DNA from: Inquilinus sp. KBS0705 | GTDB lineage: Bacteria; Bacteroidota; Bacteroidia; Sphingobacteriales; Sphingobacteriaceae | Direction: 5' to 3' | Length of the DNA: 64,000 bases | Assembly (NCBI GenBank): GCA_005938025.2 | Contig: VCCI02000003.1 | Coordinates: 372,001-436,000, forward strand | Part shown: piece after piece, positions 28,001-36,340 of the stretch | Layout of the letters: the number at the start of each line of letters is the position of its first letter | Position numbering within the stretch: position 1 is the first letter of the stretch | Program-made: the position numbers and the translations under genes | The notes under the pieces: generated by a model | Database searches by the model: none | What the model was told of the DNA's origin: nothing | The model's input: only the letters and a program-made list of their open reading frames with translations

Positions 28001-28283
28001 AACCCTTTACGAAAGTGTTTACAGCGCCATTTGGGAAAAATGGACCTACGATGCTACGTATGTTAAACTACGCGAGGTAAGTGTTGGTTATAACCTGCCA
28101 AAAAAATGGTTCGGCAAAGTTCCGCTGCAAACAGCACGCTTCTCTGTTGTTAGCCAAAACCCATGGTTGATATACACAAAAGCTAAAGGAATTGATCCAT
28201 CGCAGTTACAAACATCATTTTACGAGGGCGGCCAGTTACCTGCAACCCGCACACTGGGCTTTAACCTTAATTTAACGTTTTAA
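25098..28283 (+). CDS. SusC/RagA family TonB-linked outer-membrane transporter
   Basis: The 1061-residue protein has a signal peptide, a CarboxypepD_reg-like domain (VTGTVTAQEDKGSLPGVSVRVKG, about 22-100), a plug domain (ALYGQRASEGAVVITLKKG) and a long TonB-dependent barrel ending in GFNLNLTF. With SusD it imports a sugar or peptide ligand across the outer membrane. AGGAG at 25085-25089 is well placed for the ATG at 25098 and too close to the GTG at 25092; clear Shine-Dalgarno sites are rare in this phylum. Confidence 0.94.
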   Translation: MNRVLLLIFLIFNAFAVTAQTTTVTGTVTAQEDKGSLPGVSVRVKGTQAGAVTDVNGKYSINVPAGGTTLVFSFIGFANQEVPINGQSVINVALANSSQQLGEVVVTALGISRQEKSLGYAAQQIKGENLTMTRQQDLNTSLAGKVSGVQILGGSGAKFGTSTVRIRGINSLQGGNPIYVVNGVVTDPNAINNDDVESLTVLKGPAATALYGQRASEGAVVITLKKGSNKGVGISINQTTSLERVYTLPEYQNEYGGGTSQEWNLYTYKPGDPSYLQGLSNVKYYDYGVDESWGPKMDGTPYAPWYFWDPTNPGFKQLQSFTAQPNNVRDFYQTGVTTNNNVAFSKAGDNYNTRISYTNLNRTGVSPNTKQTRNNVSLNGEIKITPKFTVSANVNVFQESLFNVPAEGYGTQTSGSFNQWFHRDIDISKLKNYQRPDGTYTTWNITSPTNLAPHYWDNPYVEAYVNTARANNNRLYGNITGAYNFTKSLKLSVIARGDYLNRDANSRIGSYTLNPDYYGESAYQYKEYDYVASLEYDHNLSKDLSFRAGVYGESREDVANYLTSSTSGGLAVPELYTVGNSLDRPNTNNFHSLKVVNSIYGYTSFGYKQFLYLDLNLRNDWSSALPINQNSYLYGGASGSFVFTESGLIPRNDILSFGKLRASVARVGSDINPYQTGQTYNLSTVPYGSSPVQFVPNSLPNANLKPTLSTSYELGTELRFLRDRVRFDFNYYYRNSKDQILPLPVNGTTGYSTILINAGSIVNHGIELSLGGTPVKSRDFTYDANINIAFNRNRVVSLYPNFNVLRSSPEGGGGATISGYQAAGSTGFGFVGSPSFSVNSQVGQPYGQLIGSGFTRDGAGNIVVDADGFPERTDVVNLGNILPKYTGGFTNNVTYKGVTLGFSIDFQYGGKFVSVTQQNLAGSGLATATVGLNENGKPRRDDPSTGGGTLVKGAHEDGTPNTTFVDTRTLYESVYSAIWEKWTYDATYVKLREVSVGYNLPKKWFGKVPLQTARFSVVSQNPWLIYTKAKGIDPSQLQTSFYEGGQLPATRTLGFNLNLTF

Positions 28284-28295
28284 GAAAGAGTTTCT

Positions 28296-29786
28296 ATGAA
28301 AAAGTTTTTAAATAAATTTTTGTTAGTATTTATTGCGGGTGTAGCCATTACATCGTGCAAAAAAATAACCGACGAAACCAACGTAAACCCTAACCAGCCC
28401 ACTAACCTATCAACCGGGTATGCACTAACCAGTGCTATACAATACCTGGGTGGCACCGCAGGCGGCTTAGGTACCACCAATATCAACAGCGCTGCAGGGC
28501 AACTGTATTCGCAGTATTTATCTGAAACGTTTTACACAAACGAATCGAGGTTTACACTGGCACAATACGATTACCAGGGCTATTATACCGGCCCCCTGCT
28601 TGATTTGCAGCAGGTGATAGATTTTAATACAAATGCCGATACAAAAAGCCTGGCTACCACTACATCTTTTGGCTCAAATGCCAACCAGATAGCCGCCGCG
28701 CGTATTTTAAGGGCGTTTATATTTTTAACCATGACGGATAGGTGGGGCGATATACCTTATACCGACGCCCTACAAGGCAATAAGGTGCTTACCCCTAAAT
28801 TTGACGCGCAAAAAGATATCTACGCTTCGCTGTTTAAAGAACTGACCGAAGCACAGGCGCAGTTTGATGGCGGTGCACCGTTAACCAACGATATTTTGTT
28901 TGACGGCGACAACACCAAATGGAAACACTGGGCAAATTCGCTTAGGGCTATTATGGCCCTGCGTTTAAGCAAGGTAGACCCTGCCACCGGCCGCACCGAG
29001 TTTCAGAAGGCAGTAACCGCGGGGGTAATGACTTCAAACGCGGACAATGCTACTTATAAATACTTAACCGAGCAAAATAACGAAAACCCGTACTTTAACA
29101 ACTACAGGTCGCGTTACGATTATGCGGTTAGTTCTACACTCGTGAACTTTTTAAATAACTATAACGACCCGCGCCTACCTGTGTACGCCGCACCAACAGC
29201 CGATAATAAATACGTAGGCCTGGTGTATGGTACTGCCGGCAGCGATTTAAATAACTTTAACATCGGCGACCGCGATAACCCGGGTAATGTATCGCAAATT
29301 GGAACTGCGTTTTCAAGCCAGGATTCTCCGTCAGCATGGACCAGCTACGCACAGGTATTATTTACCGAGGCCGAAGCTGCACACTTAGGCTGGATAACCG
29401 GTGGCGAGGCTGCTGCAGCTAACTTTTACACCCAGGGCATAACGGCGTCGTTGCAACAAAACGGCGTTGCGGCCGGCGCTATAACCACTTACCTGGCGCA
29501 GCCAAAAGTGGTTTACAACCCGGCAACCGCGGTTGAGCAAATTATCACCCAAAAATGGTTGGCCAACTACATGGGTAACGGCTGGGAGTCGTGGGCGGAG
29601 TATCGCCGTACCGGTTTCCCGCGCTTGGTTGACCCTGTGCCTACTGCATTAAGCCCTAACAAGCGTATACCACGCAGGCAACAGTACCCGCAAACCGAGA
29701 ACGACCTTAACAGCCAAAATTACCAGGCTGTGATTGCCCGCCAGGGTCCGGATGCCTTAGATACACACGTATGGTGGGATAAATAA
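28296..29786 (+). CDS. SusD/RagB family nutrient-binding outer-membrane lipoprotein
   Basis: A 496-residue protein with lipobox TSC at Cys21, N-terminal TPR-like helices and a C-terminal part with WESWAEYRRTGFPRL, the usual line of the SusD-like family. It is the surface lid of the SusC barrel coded 12 bases upstream. No glycoside hydrolase, sigma or anti-sigma gene follows, so the ligand cannot be inferred from context. Confidence 0.93.
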   Translation: MKKFLNKFLLVFIAGVAITSCKKITDETNVNPNQPTNLSTGYALTSAIQYLGGTAGGLGTTNINSAAGQLYSQYLSETFYTNESRFTLAQYDYQGYYTGPLLDLQQVIDFNTNADTKSLATTTSFGSNANQIAAARILRAFIFLTMTDRWGDIPYTDALQGNKVLTPKFDAQKDIYASLFKELTEAQAQFDGGAPLTNDILFDGDNTKWKHWANSLRAIMALRLSKVDPATGRTEFQKAVTAGVMTSNADNATYKYLTEQNNENPYFNNYRSRYDYAVSSTLVNFLNNYNDPRLPVYAAPTADNKYVGLVYGTAGSDLNNFNIGDRDNPGNVSQIGTAFSSQDSPSAWTSYAQVLFTEAEAAHLGWITGGEAAAANFYTQGITASLQQNGVAAGAITTYLAQPKVVYNPATAVEQIITQKWLANYMGNGWESWAEYRRTGFPRLVDPVPTALSPNKRIPRRQQYPQTENDLNSQNYQAVIARQGPDALDTHVWWDK

Positions 29787-29805
29787 TCCTGAGTACATAC
29801 CAATA

Positions 29806-29840
29806 AAAAGCGCCGTTATGCATTGCATAGCGGCGCTTTT
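29806..29840 (+). terminator. Terminator of the susCD unit
   Basis: Fifteen-base arms AAAAGCGCCGTTATG / CATAGCGGCGCTTTT with one T-G pair and a 5-base loop, followed by a T-rich stretch. Confidence 0.85.
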
Positions 29841-29922
29841 GCTTTTATTTAACTGAATTGTTGACAATGCCAATGTATTTACCAAGTTTTGGATATTACA
29901 TTAAACACAGCTCTCTTTAAAA

Positions 29923-30315
29923 ATGAAAACTACGGTATTAATTTCGCGCCTTTTGCTTGGGTTTTTATACCTGGTATTTGGCCTGGATTACTTTTTGCAT
30001 TTTATACCTTACCAGCCATTGCATACCGGCGTAACCGGCGCGTTTATAGCAGGCCTTAAAGGCATCGGTTATTTTTACCCTATGATAAAAACCATACAAA
30101 TATTGGGAGGCCTCTCTTTATTGCTTAACCGTTATCCGGCGTTTTCGGCGGTGGTGCTTTTCCCTATCAGTTTAAATGTATTGCTGTTTCACACCATATT
30201 GGTGCCATCGGGTTGGCTTATGGGTGTATTTTTAATTGTACCCAATGTGCTTTTAGGCATAGGTTATTGGCAATATTACAGCCCTATGTTTACCGTGAAA
30301 CCGGTGGCGAAGTAA
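29923..30315 (+). CDS. DoxX-like small membrane protein
   Basis: A 130-residue protein with four hydrophobic helices; the start LISRLLLGFLYLVFGLDYFLHF and the centre GLSLLLNRYPAFSAVVLFPISLNVLLFH resemble DoxX/DoxD-like proteins. The exact function in Bacteroidota is not known; some relatives are linked to thiol or sulfur redox. It stands alone. Confidence 0.7.
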   Translation: MKTTVLISRLLLGFLYLVFGLDYFLHFIPYQPLHTGVTGAFIAGLKGIGYFYPMIKTIQILGGLSLLLNRYPAFSAVVLFPISLNVLLFHTILVPSGWLMGVFLIVPNVLLGIGYWQYYSPMFTVKPVAK

Positions 30316-30323
30316 ACTTAAAT

Positions 30324-30363
30324 ATATCAGGCTATCCTGTTAACTACCAGGACAGCCTGATAT
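30324..30363. terminator. Hairpin between convergent genes
   Basis: ATATCAGGCTATCCTG pairs with CAGGACAGCCTGATAT with one mismatch and an 8-base loop, between the DoxX-like and the GIN-domain gene. It lacks a long T tract. Confidence 0.65.
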
Positions 30364-30366
30364 CAA

Positions 30367-31065
30367 TTAGTCTATCTTAGAGATTCTGCCTGAGCCTGAA
30401 GTATGGCTTTCGCCGATAGTTGCATTGCCCGAGTATTGCAGGCTTCCAGAACCTGATATGCGCCCCGATACCGATTTGTTGGCAATTAAAACCACTTCGC
30501 CTGAGCCCGATATCCTTGCCGATACGGTTTCGGTTTTAAGCTGCCTGCCGTTTATACTTCCCGAGCCCGAAACACTAACATCGGCCTGGCCGGTGCTGCC
30601 TTTTACATCTAACCCACCCGAACCGCTTACATGCAGATCAAGCGATTGTGAGGTTACCGCGCATTTTAAGTTACCAGAACCACTTACAGAAACTTTTGCA
30701 TTGTCGCCGGTTAGCATGCCGGTTAATACCGTACTGCCCGAGCCACCATTAGCCAAATAGTTTAAGCTTTTTGCAGTGATGTAAATATTGGCGTGTTTTA
30801 AATTACGGTGATTTTTCCAGCCGTTTTTAAAACCAACTTTTAGTACGCCATTCTCAACTTCGGTTTTTATATCGTCTAATGCGTCGGCATCTACGTCCAG
30901 TTTAATGCTTTCGGTACCATCAATAGTTACCGTTACATTAAAGGGCCCGTTACTTTCTACGCCTGTATAACCGGATACATTGCGGGTTACGGTTTGTGCC
31001 CGGCTGCTAACAGACAGCATTAATGTGCATGCAAGCACTGCTATAACTAAGGTGTATTTTTTCAT
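30367..31065 (-). CDS. Head GIN domain (DUF2807) secreted protein
   Basis: From the ATG at 31065 the protein is 232 residues: a signal peptide (MKKYTLVIAVLACTLMLSVSSRAQ) and a right-handed beta-helix-like domain with repeated GSGSxxxxG turns (NGGSGSTVLTG, SGSGNLKC, HVSGSGGLDVKG, RISGSGEVV, RISGSGSLQYSG), typical of the GIN domain family. Role unknown, likely cell envelope. An upstream in-frame ATG at 31200 would add 45 residues in front of the signal peptide, which is unlikely. Confidence 0.88.
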   Translation of the reverse strand: MKKYTLVIAVLACTLMLSVSSRAQTVTRNVSGYTGVESNGPFNVTVTIDGTESIKLDVDADALDDIKTEVENGVLKVGFKNGWKNHRNLKHANIYITAKSLNYLANGGSGSTVLTGMLTGDNAKVSVSGSGNLKCAVTSQSLDLHVSGSGGLDVKGSTGQADVSVSGSGSINGRQLKTETVSARISGSGEVVLIANKSVSGRISGSGSLQYSGNATIGESHTSGSGRISKID

Positions 31066-31306
31066 AATATAGGTTTTAATAAAAAGACGCCGCAAAATAG
31101 CGAAACGTTGCATCGATTTAACGTTTTTGGACAATTTGAGATTGAAATTAAAACGAGTGGCGAGGCGCCATGCCTTAACAGACAGGCTGCAACTCATCAC
31201 CGTTGGTATTTCAAAAGAAATACCAACTGACGAAAGCCAAGACTTTTTTTATTGAAAATATTTGATTTAAGCTATCATGAGAAAACATTAAGTTTATGAG
31301 AAATAG

Positions 31307-32779
31307 CTAAAGTTTCGGTTTTTTTACATTAATGTTGTCTGATATCATGATCTGTTCGTTACAATAGCATTTTACGTTCTTCAGCAGGTAAACATTATCC
31401 TGATAATCGTAATTGGTTCCTTTTTTCCCCAGGTAATCAGCACCTAAAATATAGGTATCCGGAATAACACGGTTGTTATGGTCAATAGCTGTCCAAACCC
31501 TTATGCCGATTTTACGGCCCGGATTTTTATTTCTATCGGTGTAACCCGATCCAATTTTTAGCGCAAAGGGCCCGGCACCGTTTATCAGGTTTTTACCTGC
31601 TTTAAAGTCGAAGCTTTCGGGCAGCAGCATCTGCCCGCTGTACTGATGATTATATTGTATAAGTTGAGTGATTTTTTGCCGCGGAAAGTACACAGCGAGT
31701 GTATCCGCAGACTCGGTTGTGCAACAGCCATGATAGGATGCAATTTTTACTATCGATACCGGCATGTTTACATTAGCAGGTTCAAAGTAATCCGCAGCCA
31801 CCTCGTCCGATCCTTTAATTATCGATTCACCCTTCAGGCCGTTATCAAAATAATTAAAGCCAACTTTGGTTTTTAAATTCAGCACTGTTAATATATTTTG
31901 TAATGTGGGCTCCCACTCGTTTTCGAACCGGTACTCCCAAATGGCGCCTAAACGAATGGTTTTTACCGGGTCGGTTTCGTCGTTGGTAGTCAGGTTCAAC
32001 TGCCCGCCTATGGTTGAACACGTTGTTCCTGCTGCGGGTTGATAATTAAAGCTCCTGCCTAACCTTACCAACCAGTATTGGAGTTTAAAGGCAGCCTTGC
32101 GCCAAACAGGCTTAACCCGTTCATTTATAGGAGCCGGATTAAAATGAATATTAACATCTACCGAATCGCCGGGTAAAACGGTGATGGGCAGTTGCCGAGC
32201 CTGTTTTTGATCATCTGTAAAAGCCAAATTCCATAGAGCCGGCTGTTGAAAATCTGCTTTTGATATCGTTAAGTTCTTATTTCGAAGGTTTTTTATCCTG
32301 AACGTTGCCTTGTCAAGATTAAGGTTTTTAGCTTTTCCAGCATTTTCGGGCCGGCTTTCCGGGTCGTATGAATAAGAAAACACGGCAAAATTTCTTTGCG
32401 GGTAAGGGCCGGTGTTTTCTATAGCAACACCGCCGGTTGGCGCATTTACCAGGTGCGTGTAGTTTTCAGTTGCCGGCCATGCACTTATTGAATTTTCAGA
32501 GGAGCGATTGAACTGATAATTCAAAATAATACCTGTAAGTATATTAAATAACACCAGGCTATAAGATATTGGTAAAGCAGCCTTTTTATTTCTGCTGAAA
32601 AGAATGAGTATTAACCAAACCAAGATTGTTAGCAAGCCAATTATGTATGGCAAATAAATATTGACGAGCGCGCCAATATCATCTTGGAGAAGGTTAACGG
32701 ATGTTGCTATCCAGCCGGACACGGCAATACTAAGTATTAGGGGCAAAATAAGGGCGTATCGGTTTTTAAACGGGGGCAT
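31307..32779 (-). CDS. Membrane protein with large extracytoplasmic beta domain, unknown
   Basis: A 490-residue protein with three N-terminal transmembrane helices (about 9-28, 39-62, 70-90) followed by a 390-residue extracytoplasmic part with an Ig-like segment (ITVLPGDSVDVNIHFNPAP near 195-215) and several Cys (HGCCTTES, KCYCNE). I do not recognise the family. It is a single gene with its own spacing on both sides. Confidence 0.7.
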   Translation of the reverse strand: MPPFKNRYALILPLILSIAVSGWIATSVNLLQDDIGALVNIYLPYIIGLLTILVWLILILFSRNKKAALPISYSLVLFNILTGIILNYQFNRSSENSISAWPATENYTHLVNAPTGGVAIENTGPYPQRNFAVFSYSYDPESRPENAGKAKNLNLDKATFRIKNLRNKNLTISKADFQQPALWNLAFTDDQKQARQLPITVLPGDSVDVNIHFNPAPINERVKPVWRKAAFKLQYWLVRLGRSFNYQPAAGTTCSTIGGQLNLTTNDETDPVKTIRLGAIWEYRFENEWEPTLQNILTVLNLKTKVGFNYFDNGLKGESIIKGSDEVAADYFEPANVNMPVSIVKIASYHGCCTTESADTLAVYFPRQKITQLIQYNHQYSGQMLLPESFDFKAGKNLINGAGPFALKIGSGYTDRNKNPGRKIGIRVWTAIDHNNRVIPDTYILGADYLGKKGTNYDYQDNVYLLKNVKCYCNEQIMISDNINVKKPKL

Positions 32780-32960
32780 TAAAATAAATTTAGCGCGGCA
32801 ATTAATAAACGGTCAAATTTACGCTTAATATATGTGTTAAATACAGGCAGCGCTGTTTGTACCTTAATGTGTGTAATTAGCTCAGATCGATGATAGCGGC
32901 ATTTTAAAATTATTTTTTAGAGTTACAGGATGTTAATCACAAAATGTATTTAAAAACAAA

Positions 32961-32989
32961 TAACCTGCTAAATTCAATTTAGCAGGTTA
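32961..32989. terminator. Terminator after the NHL lipoprotein gene
   Basis: TAACCTGCTAAA and TTTAGCAGGTTA form a perfect 12-base stem with a 5-base loop; on the reverse strand it is followed by a T-rich tract. Confidence 0.7.
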
Positions 32990-33038
32990 CATGGTACTCA
33001 GCGGAGATGAGGAAGTTAATAGCAACAAGGCCCGGCTA

Positions 33039-34145
33039 TTACTTTTTTTGAATTCTTCTTATTGTTTGGTTTACCAGGTCTGTTACAAATATGCCATTCG
33101 GATTTACGGTTATCCCAACAGGAGCTGTAAACCTTGCTTGTGCTCCATCGCCATCCTGGTACCCTTCAACTAATAGATCTGTAATTGGTGTTAATACGCC
33201 GTCATGCGATAAATGTAAAATTTGGTGTTTGCGTTGTGTTGCCGAGGATGTGTCAGTAACCGCTGAACGTGTTATAGATATGAAAGCGTTTTCGTACGGA
33301 GAATTATTAAAATTTTTATCTCTTTTTGTAACAGCTATATCGTTAATAAAGCGCTCATCGCTTTCTTTTAAGCTAAAAAAGGTTGAAACTCTACCATCCA
33401 GCGTTACCTTGCGAATGGTTTGACCACCCTTATCATGTCCATTGCCATCAAGTACCCATAGCGTACCATCATTTGCATATCGAATACTGCTCAAATAATT
33501 GAACCTGGCATTTTCCCCTTTTCCATCAACTAAGCCAAGTACCCCAGTTTTACCAGCCAATATACTAGTTGCACCATCTTTCGTCACTTTTACTATGCGG
33601 TAGTTAAAATTGTCAGAAATGTAAATAGTACTGTCTGGCCCTATGGCTAAGTCATTAGGCGAATCTAATGGCAAACCTACAGCAATCTTTTTTAGGATCT
33701 TATTTTTATCAATTTTATAAATGCTTCCAACGTTCGAGGGCGGGTACCTTAAATTTTCGACGGCCGATAAGTATATCGTGCCATTTTGCCCCGCTTTAAT
33801 ACCATAGGTGTTAGGCCTGTTTGGCAAATATCTAACCACTACTTTACTTGGCGTTATTTTATAAATTAAACCTCCGGAGTTTGGAGACGAAACATACATG
33901 TTTCCATCCGCCGCGCTACATATATGGTAGGGTAACTGAATTTTTTTAAGACCGCTTGGTAAAGTTCCGGATATATAGGTGCTTACAACATAAGATGGGC
34001 CTGTAAAATTTGCATTAACATTTTGTGTAAGTAAGCTTCCTTTCGGTACTTCAGGCAGTATCAAATCTTTTTTACAAGTTTGAAAAAATAGGGAAATCAA
34101 AAGCACAGTGGCAATTTTGAATACCTTGGTAAGCATTTTTTTCAT
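33039..34145 (-). CDS. NHL-repeat beta-propeller lipoprotein
   Basis: The 368-residue protein has a lipobox-like FQTC (Cys24) and NHL-type propeller lines such as SPNDLAIGPDSTIYISDNFNYRIVKV, GKTGVLGLVDGKGENARFNYLSSIRY and APVGITVNPNGIFVTDLVNQTIRRI. Six blades are likely. Such lipoproteins are thought to bind partners or sugars at the envelope; the exact function is unknown. Confidence 0.85.
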   Translation of the reverse strand: MKKMLTKVFKIATVLLISLFFQTCKKDLILPEVPKGSLLTQNVNANFTGPSYVVSTYISGTLPSGLKKIQLPYHICSAADGNMYVSSPNSGGLIYKITPSKVVVRYLPNRPNTYGIKAGQNGTIYLSAVENLRYPPSNVGSIYKIDKNKILKKIAVGLPLDSPNDLAIGPDSTIYISDNFNYRIVKVTKDGATSILAGKTGVLGLVDGKGENARFNYLSSIRYANDGTLWVLDGNGHDKGGQTIRKVTLDGRVSTFFSLKESDERFINDIAVTKRDKNFNNSPYENAFISITRSAVTDTSSATQRKHQILHLSHDGVLTPITDLLVEGYQDGDGAQARFTAPVGITVNPNGIFVTDLVNQTIRRIQKK

Positions 34146-34400
34146 AGGTCATTTTATTGATGGCACAATTAAATCGTAACTTATTTACTGATTGCCTATA
34201 AAGTTATCGTCAAAATTTTGCGACTAACTCATTATCTGGGGGTTGTGCACCAACATGTGAAGAAATATAAAAATTGCTCACATTGCTCCCACACCTGCTA
34301 AAGCATGCCTAATTAATTATTAAAAAAGCATTGTCGGGCAAGTTGCCAATAACGCCCATTTTATACGCGAATTGGTAAGTAAAATGAGGTTTTGGTAAAA

Positions 34401-34432
34401 AAAAGCCTGCAATAATTTGACTGCAGGCTTTT
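34401..34432 (-). terminator. Original chromosomal terminator of tRNA-Ser, displaced by the element
   Basis: AAAAGCCTGCA / TGCAGGCTTTT (11-base stem, 10-base loop) lies directly left of the attL copy of the tRNA 3' end. A near copy sits next to the intact tRNA at 51453-51483. Before insertion this hairpin would have followed the tRNA gene. Confidence 0.7.
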
Positions 34433-34441
34433 AATGCCTTG

Positions 34442-34468
34442 ATATTGAACTTGGCGGAGAGGGAGGGA
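34442..34468. other. attL: 27-bp copy of the tRNA-Ser 3' end
   Basis: The bases from ATATTGAACTTGG to GGGAGGGA are identical to 51497-51523, where they include the last 17 bases of the tRNA-Ser gene plus 10 bases beyond it. This marks the left junction of the integrated element. Confidence 0.9.
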
Positions 34469-34523
34469 ATGATACAATTCTCAAACCGACTTGAATTTCA
34501 ATATGTTATGTGGATTTAAATTC

Positions 34524-34544
34524 TTACTCACCGAATTACTCACC
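34524..34544. repeat. Left subterminal repeat (TTACTCACC sites)
   Basis: TTACTCACCGAATTACTCAC holds two direct ACTCACC units 5 bases apart; it recurs at the right end with one changed base. Likely integrase arm or Xis binding sites. The rest of 34469-34661 shows no gene. Confidence 0.55.
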
Positions 34545-34661
34545 ACTTTTTGAGTACAGATTAATTGCAAATCTTATATTCAAAAATACCACTTTAGAAC
34601 GATATATCCAACTATCTAAAGTACCTCTAAAATCGCGTCCAAACTGTTATATTAAATCACA

Positions 34662-35642
34662 TTAGGCTAAATGCATCACCGCATACAAAGCAGTGGTTGA
34701 GATGATAATCCAAAGCACCACTCCTTGCAACAGAGGTTTGAATCCAACCGATGCCAGTACCTTTCTGGATAAACTTGCACCGATCAAAAACAAGGTGAGC
34801 GTTAAACCGGCCTTCGCGATAATGATCATATAGGGACTGATTAGTTTAGTGGCGGGAATGTAGGTATTAGCTATCATTGCCAAGACAAATAATCCTATGA
34901 AATAAGGAATGCTGATCTTCTTTGATTTATTCTTAAAAATAAATGTAGACATAAAAGCTACCGGAATGATCCATAAAGCGCGGGCCAATTTAACTGTGGT
35001 GGCTACTTCCAAGGCATGCGGTCCGTATTTGCTGGCCGCACCCACGACCGAACTGGTATCATGGATAGCAATAGCACACCATAAGCCAAACTGCGTTTGT
35101 GACAGGTTGAAATGATGGCCAATCATCGGGAAAATAAACAGAGCGATAGAATTCAGTATGAACACGCAACCAAGCGCTACGGATATTTGCTTTTCTTCAG
35201 CTTTGATCACAGGTGAGATGGCGGCAATGGCACTGCCACCACAAATGGCGGTACCGGCAGAGATCAGATAAGAGGTTTTCTTTTCAATATTTAACCACTT
35301 GCCCATAAAGTAACCGAATATCAATGTTCCGGTGATCGATGCGATGGTGAATAAGACCCCTTCTCTTCCAGCCTGCATGGCACTATGCACATTCATGCCG
35401 AATCCTAAACCAACAACGGATATCTGCAATAATAGGTGAGTAGCTTTGTGATTCAGATGCAAGTAAGGGTGCCCGGTAAACTGGGCAATCACCAAGCCCA
35501 TCAGTAAAGCGATTGCCGGGCTGATAAACGGGGTTAGACATAAGGTTACACAAATTATAAATATAACCTTCCGGCTGTTTTCACTCAAATTGATTAGTAG
35601 TCCGGCAGTTTTAGAAGTTAATTGATGTTGTTGAGTATGCAT
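34662..35642 (-). CDS. YeiH/YeiH-like putative sulfate exporter family membrane protein
   Basis: The 326-residue protein has about ten membrane helices and the conserved lines of the TIGR00698/PSE family: LSVVGLGFGMNVHSAMQAG-like helix, GTAICGGSAIAAISPVIKA, WCAIAIHDTSSVVGAA and the C-terminal GLTLTLFLIGASL. The family is annotated as putative sulfate exporter from its linkage with sulfur genes; transport has been little tested. It has its own promoter with a LysR-type box at 35713-35727, so it is a separate unit of the cargo regulon. Confidence 0.88.
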   Translation of the reverse strand: MHTQQHQLTSKTAGLLINLSENSRKVIFIICVTLCLTPFISPAIALLMGLVIAQFTGHPYLHLNHKATHLLLQISVVGLGFGMNVHSAMQAGREGVLFTIASITGTLIFGYFMGKWLNIEKKTSYLISAGTAICGGSAIAAISPVIKAEEKQISVALGCVFILNSIALFIFPMIGHHFNLSQTQFGLWCAIAIHDTSSVVGAASKYGPHALEVATTVKLARALWIIPVAFMSTFIFKNKSKKISIPYFIGLFVLAMIANTYIPATKLISPYMIIIAKAGLTLTLFLIGASLSRKVLASVGFKPLLQGVVLWIIISTTALYAVMHLA

Positions 35643-35661
35643 GATCTTGTTTTTTGATACT

Positions 35662-35669
35662 CAAAGATC
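35662..35669 (-). promoter_or_regulatory. -7-like element of the YeiH-type gene
   Basis: Reverse-strand GATCTTTG, one base off TAnnTTTG, lies 20 bases before the start codon and 51 bases from the centre of the LysR box, exactly as at the other two boxed promoters. Confidence 0.5.
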
Positions 35670-35712
35670 CATCATTCTAATAGCCAATTTTCATCACAAA
35701 TGGCGATGATCA

Positions 35713-35727
35713 ATAACCAAAAGTTAT
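35713..35727. promoter_or_regulatory. LysR-type box (ATAAC-N5-GTTAT), copy A
   Basis: ATAACCAAAAGTTAT is a perfect 5-base inverted repeat with the T-N11-A layout of LysR operators. It overlaps the end of the methyltransferase gene and is centred 51 bases before the -7-like element of the exporter gene. Confidence 0.7.
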
Positions 35728-36338
35728 TTAATTTTTTGAAAAGTACAGTATAGAAATTGCTGTAAAGTACGAAAAGGCGTCAGGTGTTCCTTAGTAAAGC
35801 AATTTAGCTTTTTGAAATAAGGGCCGAACTTATTGCAAAGCGATATTTCAGAGAATTGCTGCACGGGCAAATTGCTGCACTTCTCGGGTCCGTCTAACGC
35901 AAATGTGCTGATTATCAAATAGCCGTTCTCTTTTAGATTTTTGTTTACATTATCTAAATATAATTGCTGGTCTTGTAGGTCTGTCAGGAAATGAAAAGCA
36001 GCCCGGTCATGCCAGATTTCAAACTTTTTTGATTCTTTGAAAACCAGCATATCGCTAACCACCCAATTAACCAGGGTTGCCTGTTTGCCCATCCGTAATT
36101 TTGCCCTTTCTATCGCCGCAGATGAAATATCCAGTACCGTAATATTGGTATAACCCAATGCTAATAAATGGTCGGCCAATAAGCTATCGCCGCCACCTAT
36201 GTCAATGATAGCAGCATCTTTGGGTAATTTAAGCCTGGAAATAATACTAAGTGATGTTTCAGGGATCGGTTCATACCAACTCGCGTCGGTAAGTGGTTTG
36301 CTTTGGTAAATATTTTCCCAATGATCTTTGCTATTCAT
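35724..36338 (-). CDS. Class I SAM-dependent methyltransferase
   Basis: The 204-residue protein has an HWENIYQSKP start, the SAM motif AAIIDIGGGDSLLADHLL (about 38-56), the acidic motif TVLDISSAAIERA and an AAFHFLTD segment. The substrate is unknown; in this sulfur setting a thiol or sulfide acceptor is possible but not shown by sequence. Its start is 2 bases after the MBL-rhodanese stop, so it is the last gene of that operon. Confidence 0.85.
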   Translation of the reverse strand: MNSKDHWENIYQSKPLTDASWYEPIPETSLSIISRLKLPKDAAIIDIGGGDSLLADHLLALGYTNITVLDISSAAIERAKLRMGKQATLVNWVVSDMLVFKESKKFEIWHDRAAFHFLTDLQDQQLYLDNVNKNLKENGYLIISTFALDGPEKCSNLPVQQFSEISLCNKFGPYFKKLNCFTKEHLTPFRTLQQFLYCTFQKIK

Positions 36339-36340
36339 AG

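Noticed and set aside
31066..31200. 45-residue extension of the GIN-domain protein
   Set aside because: A clear signal peptide begins at the ATG at 31065; the extension is basic and would block export.
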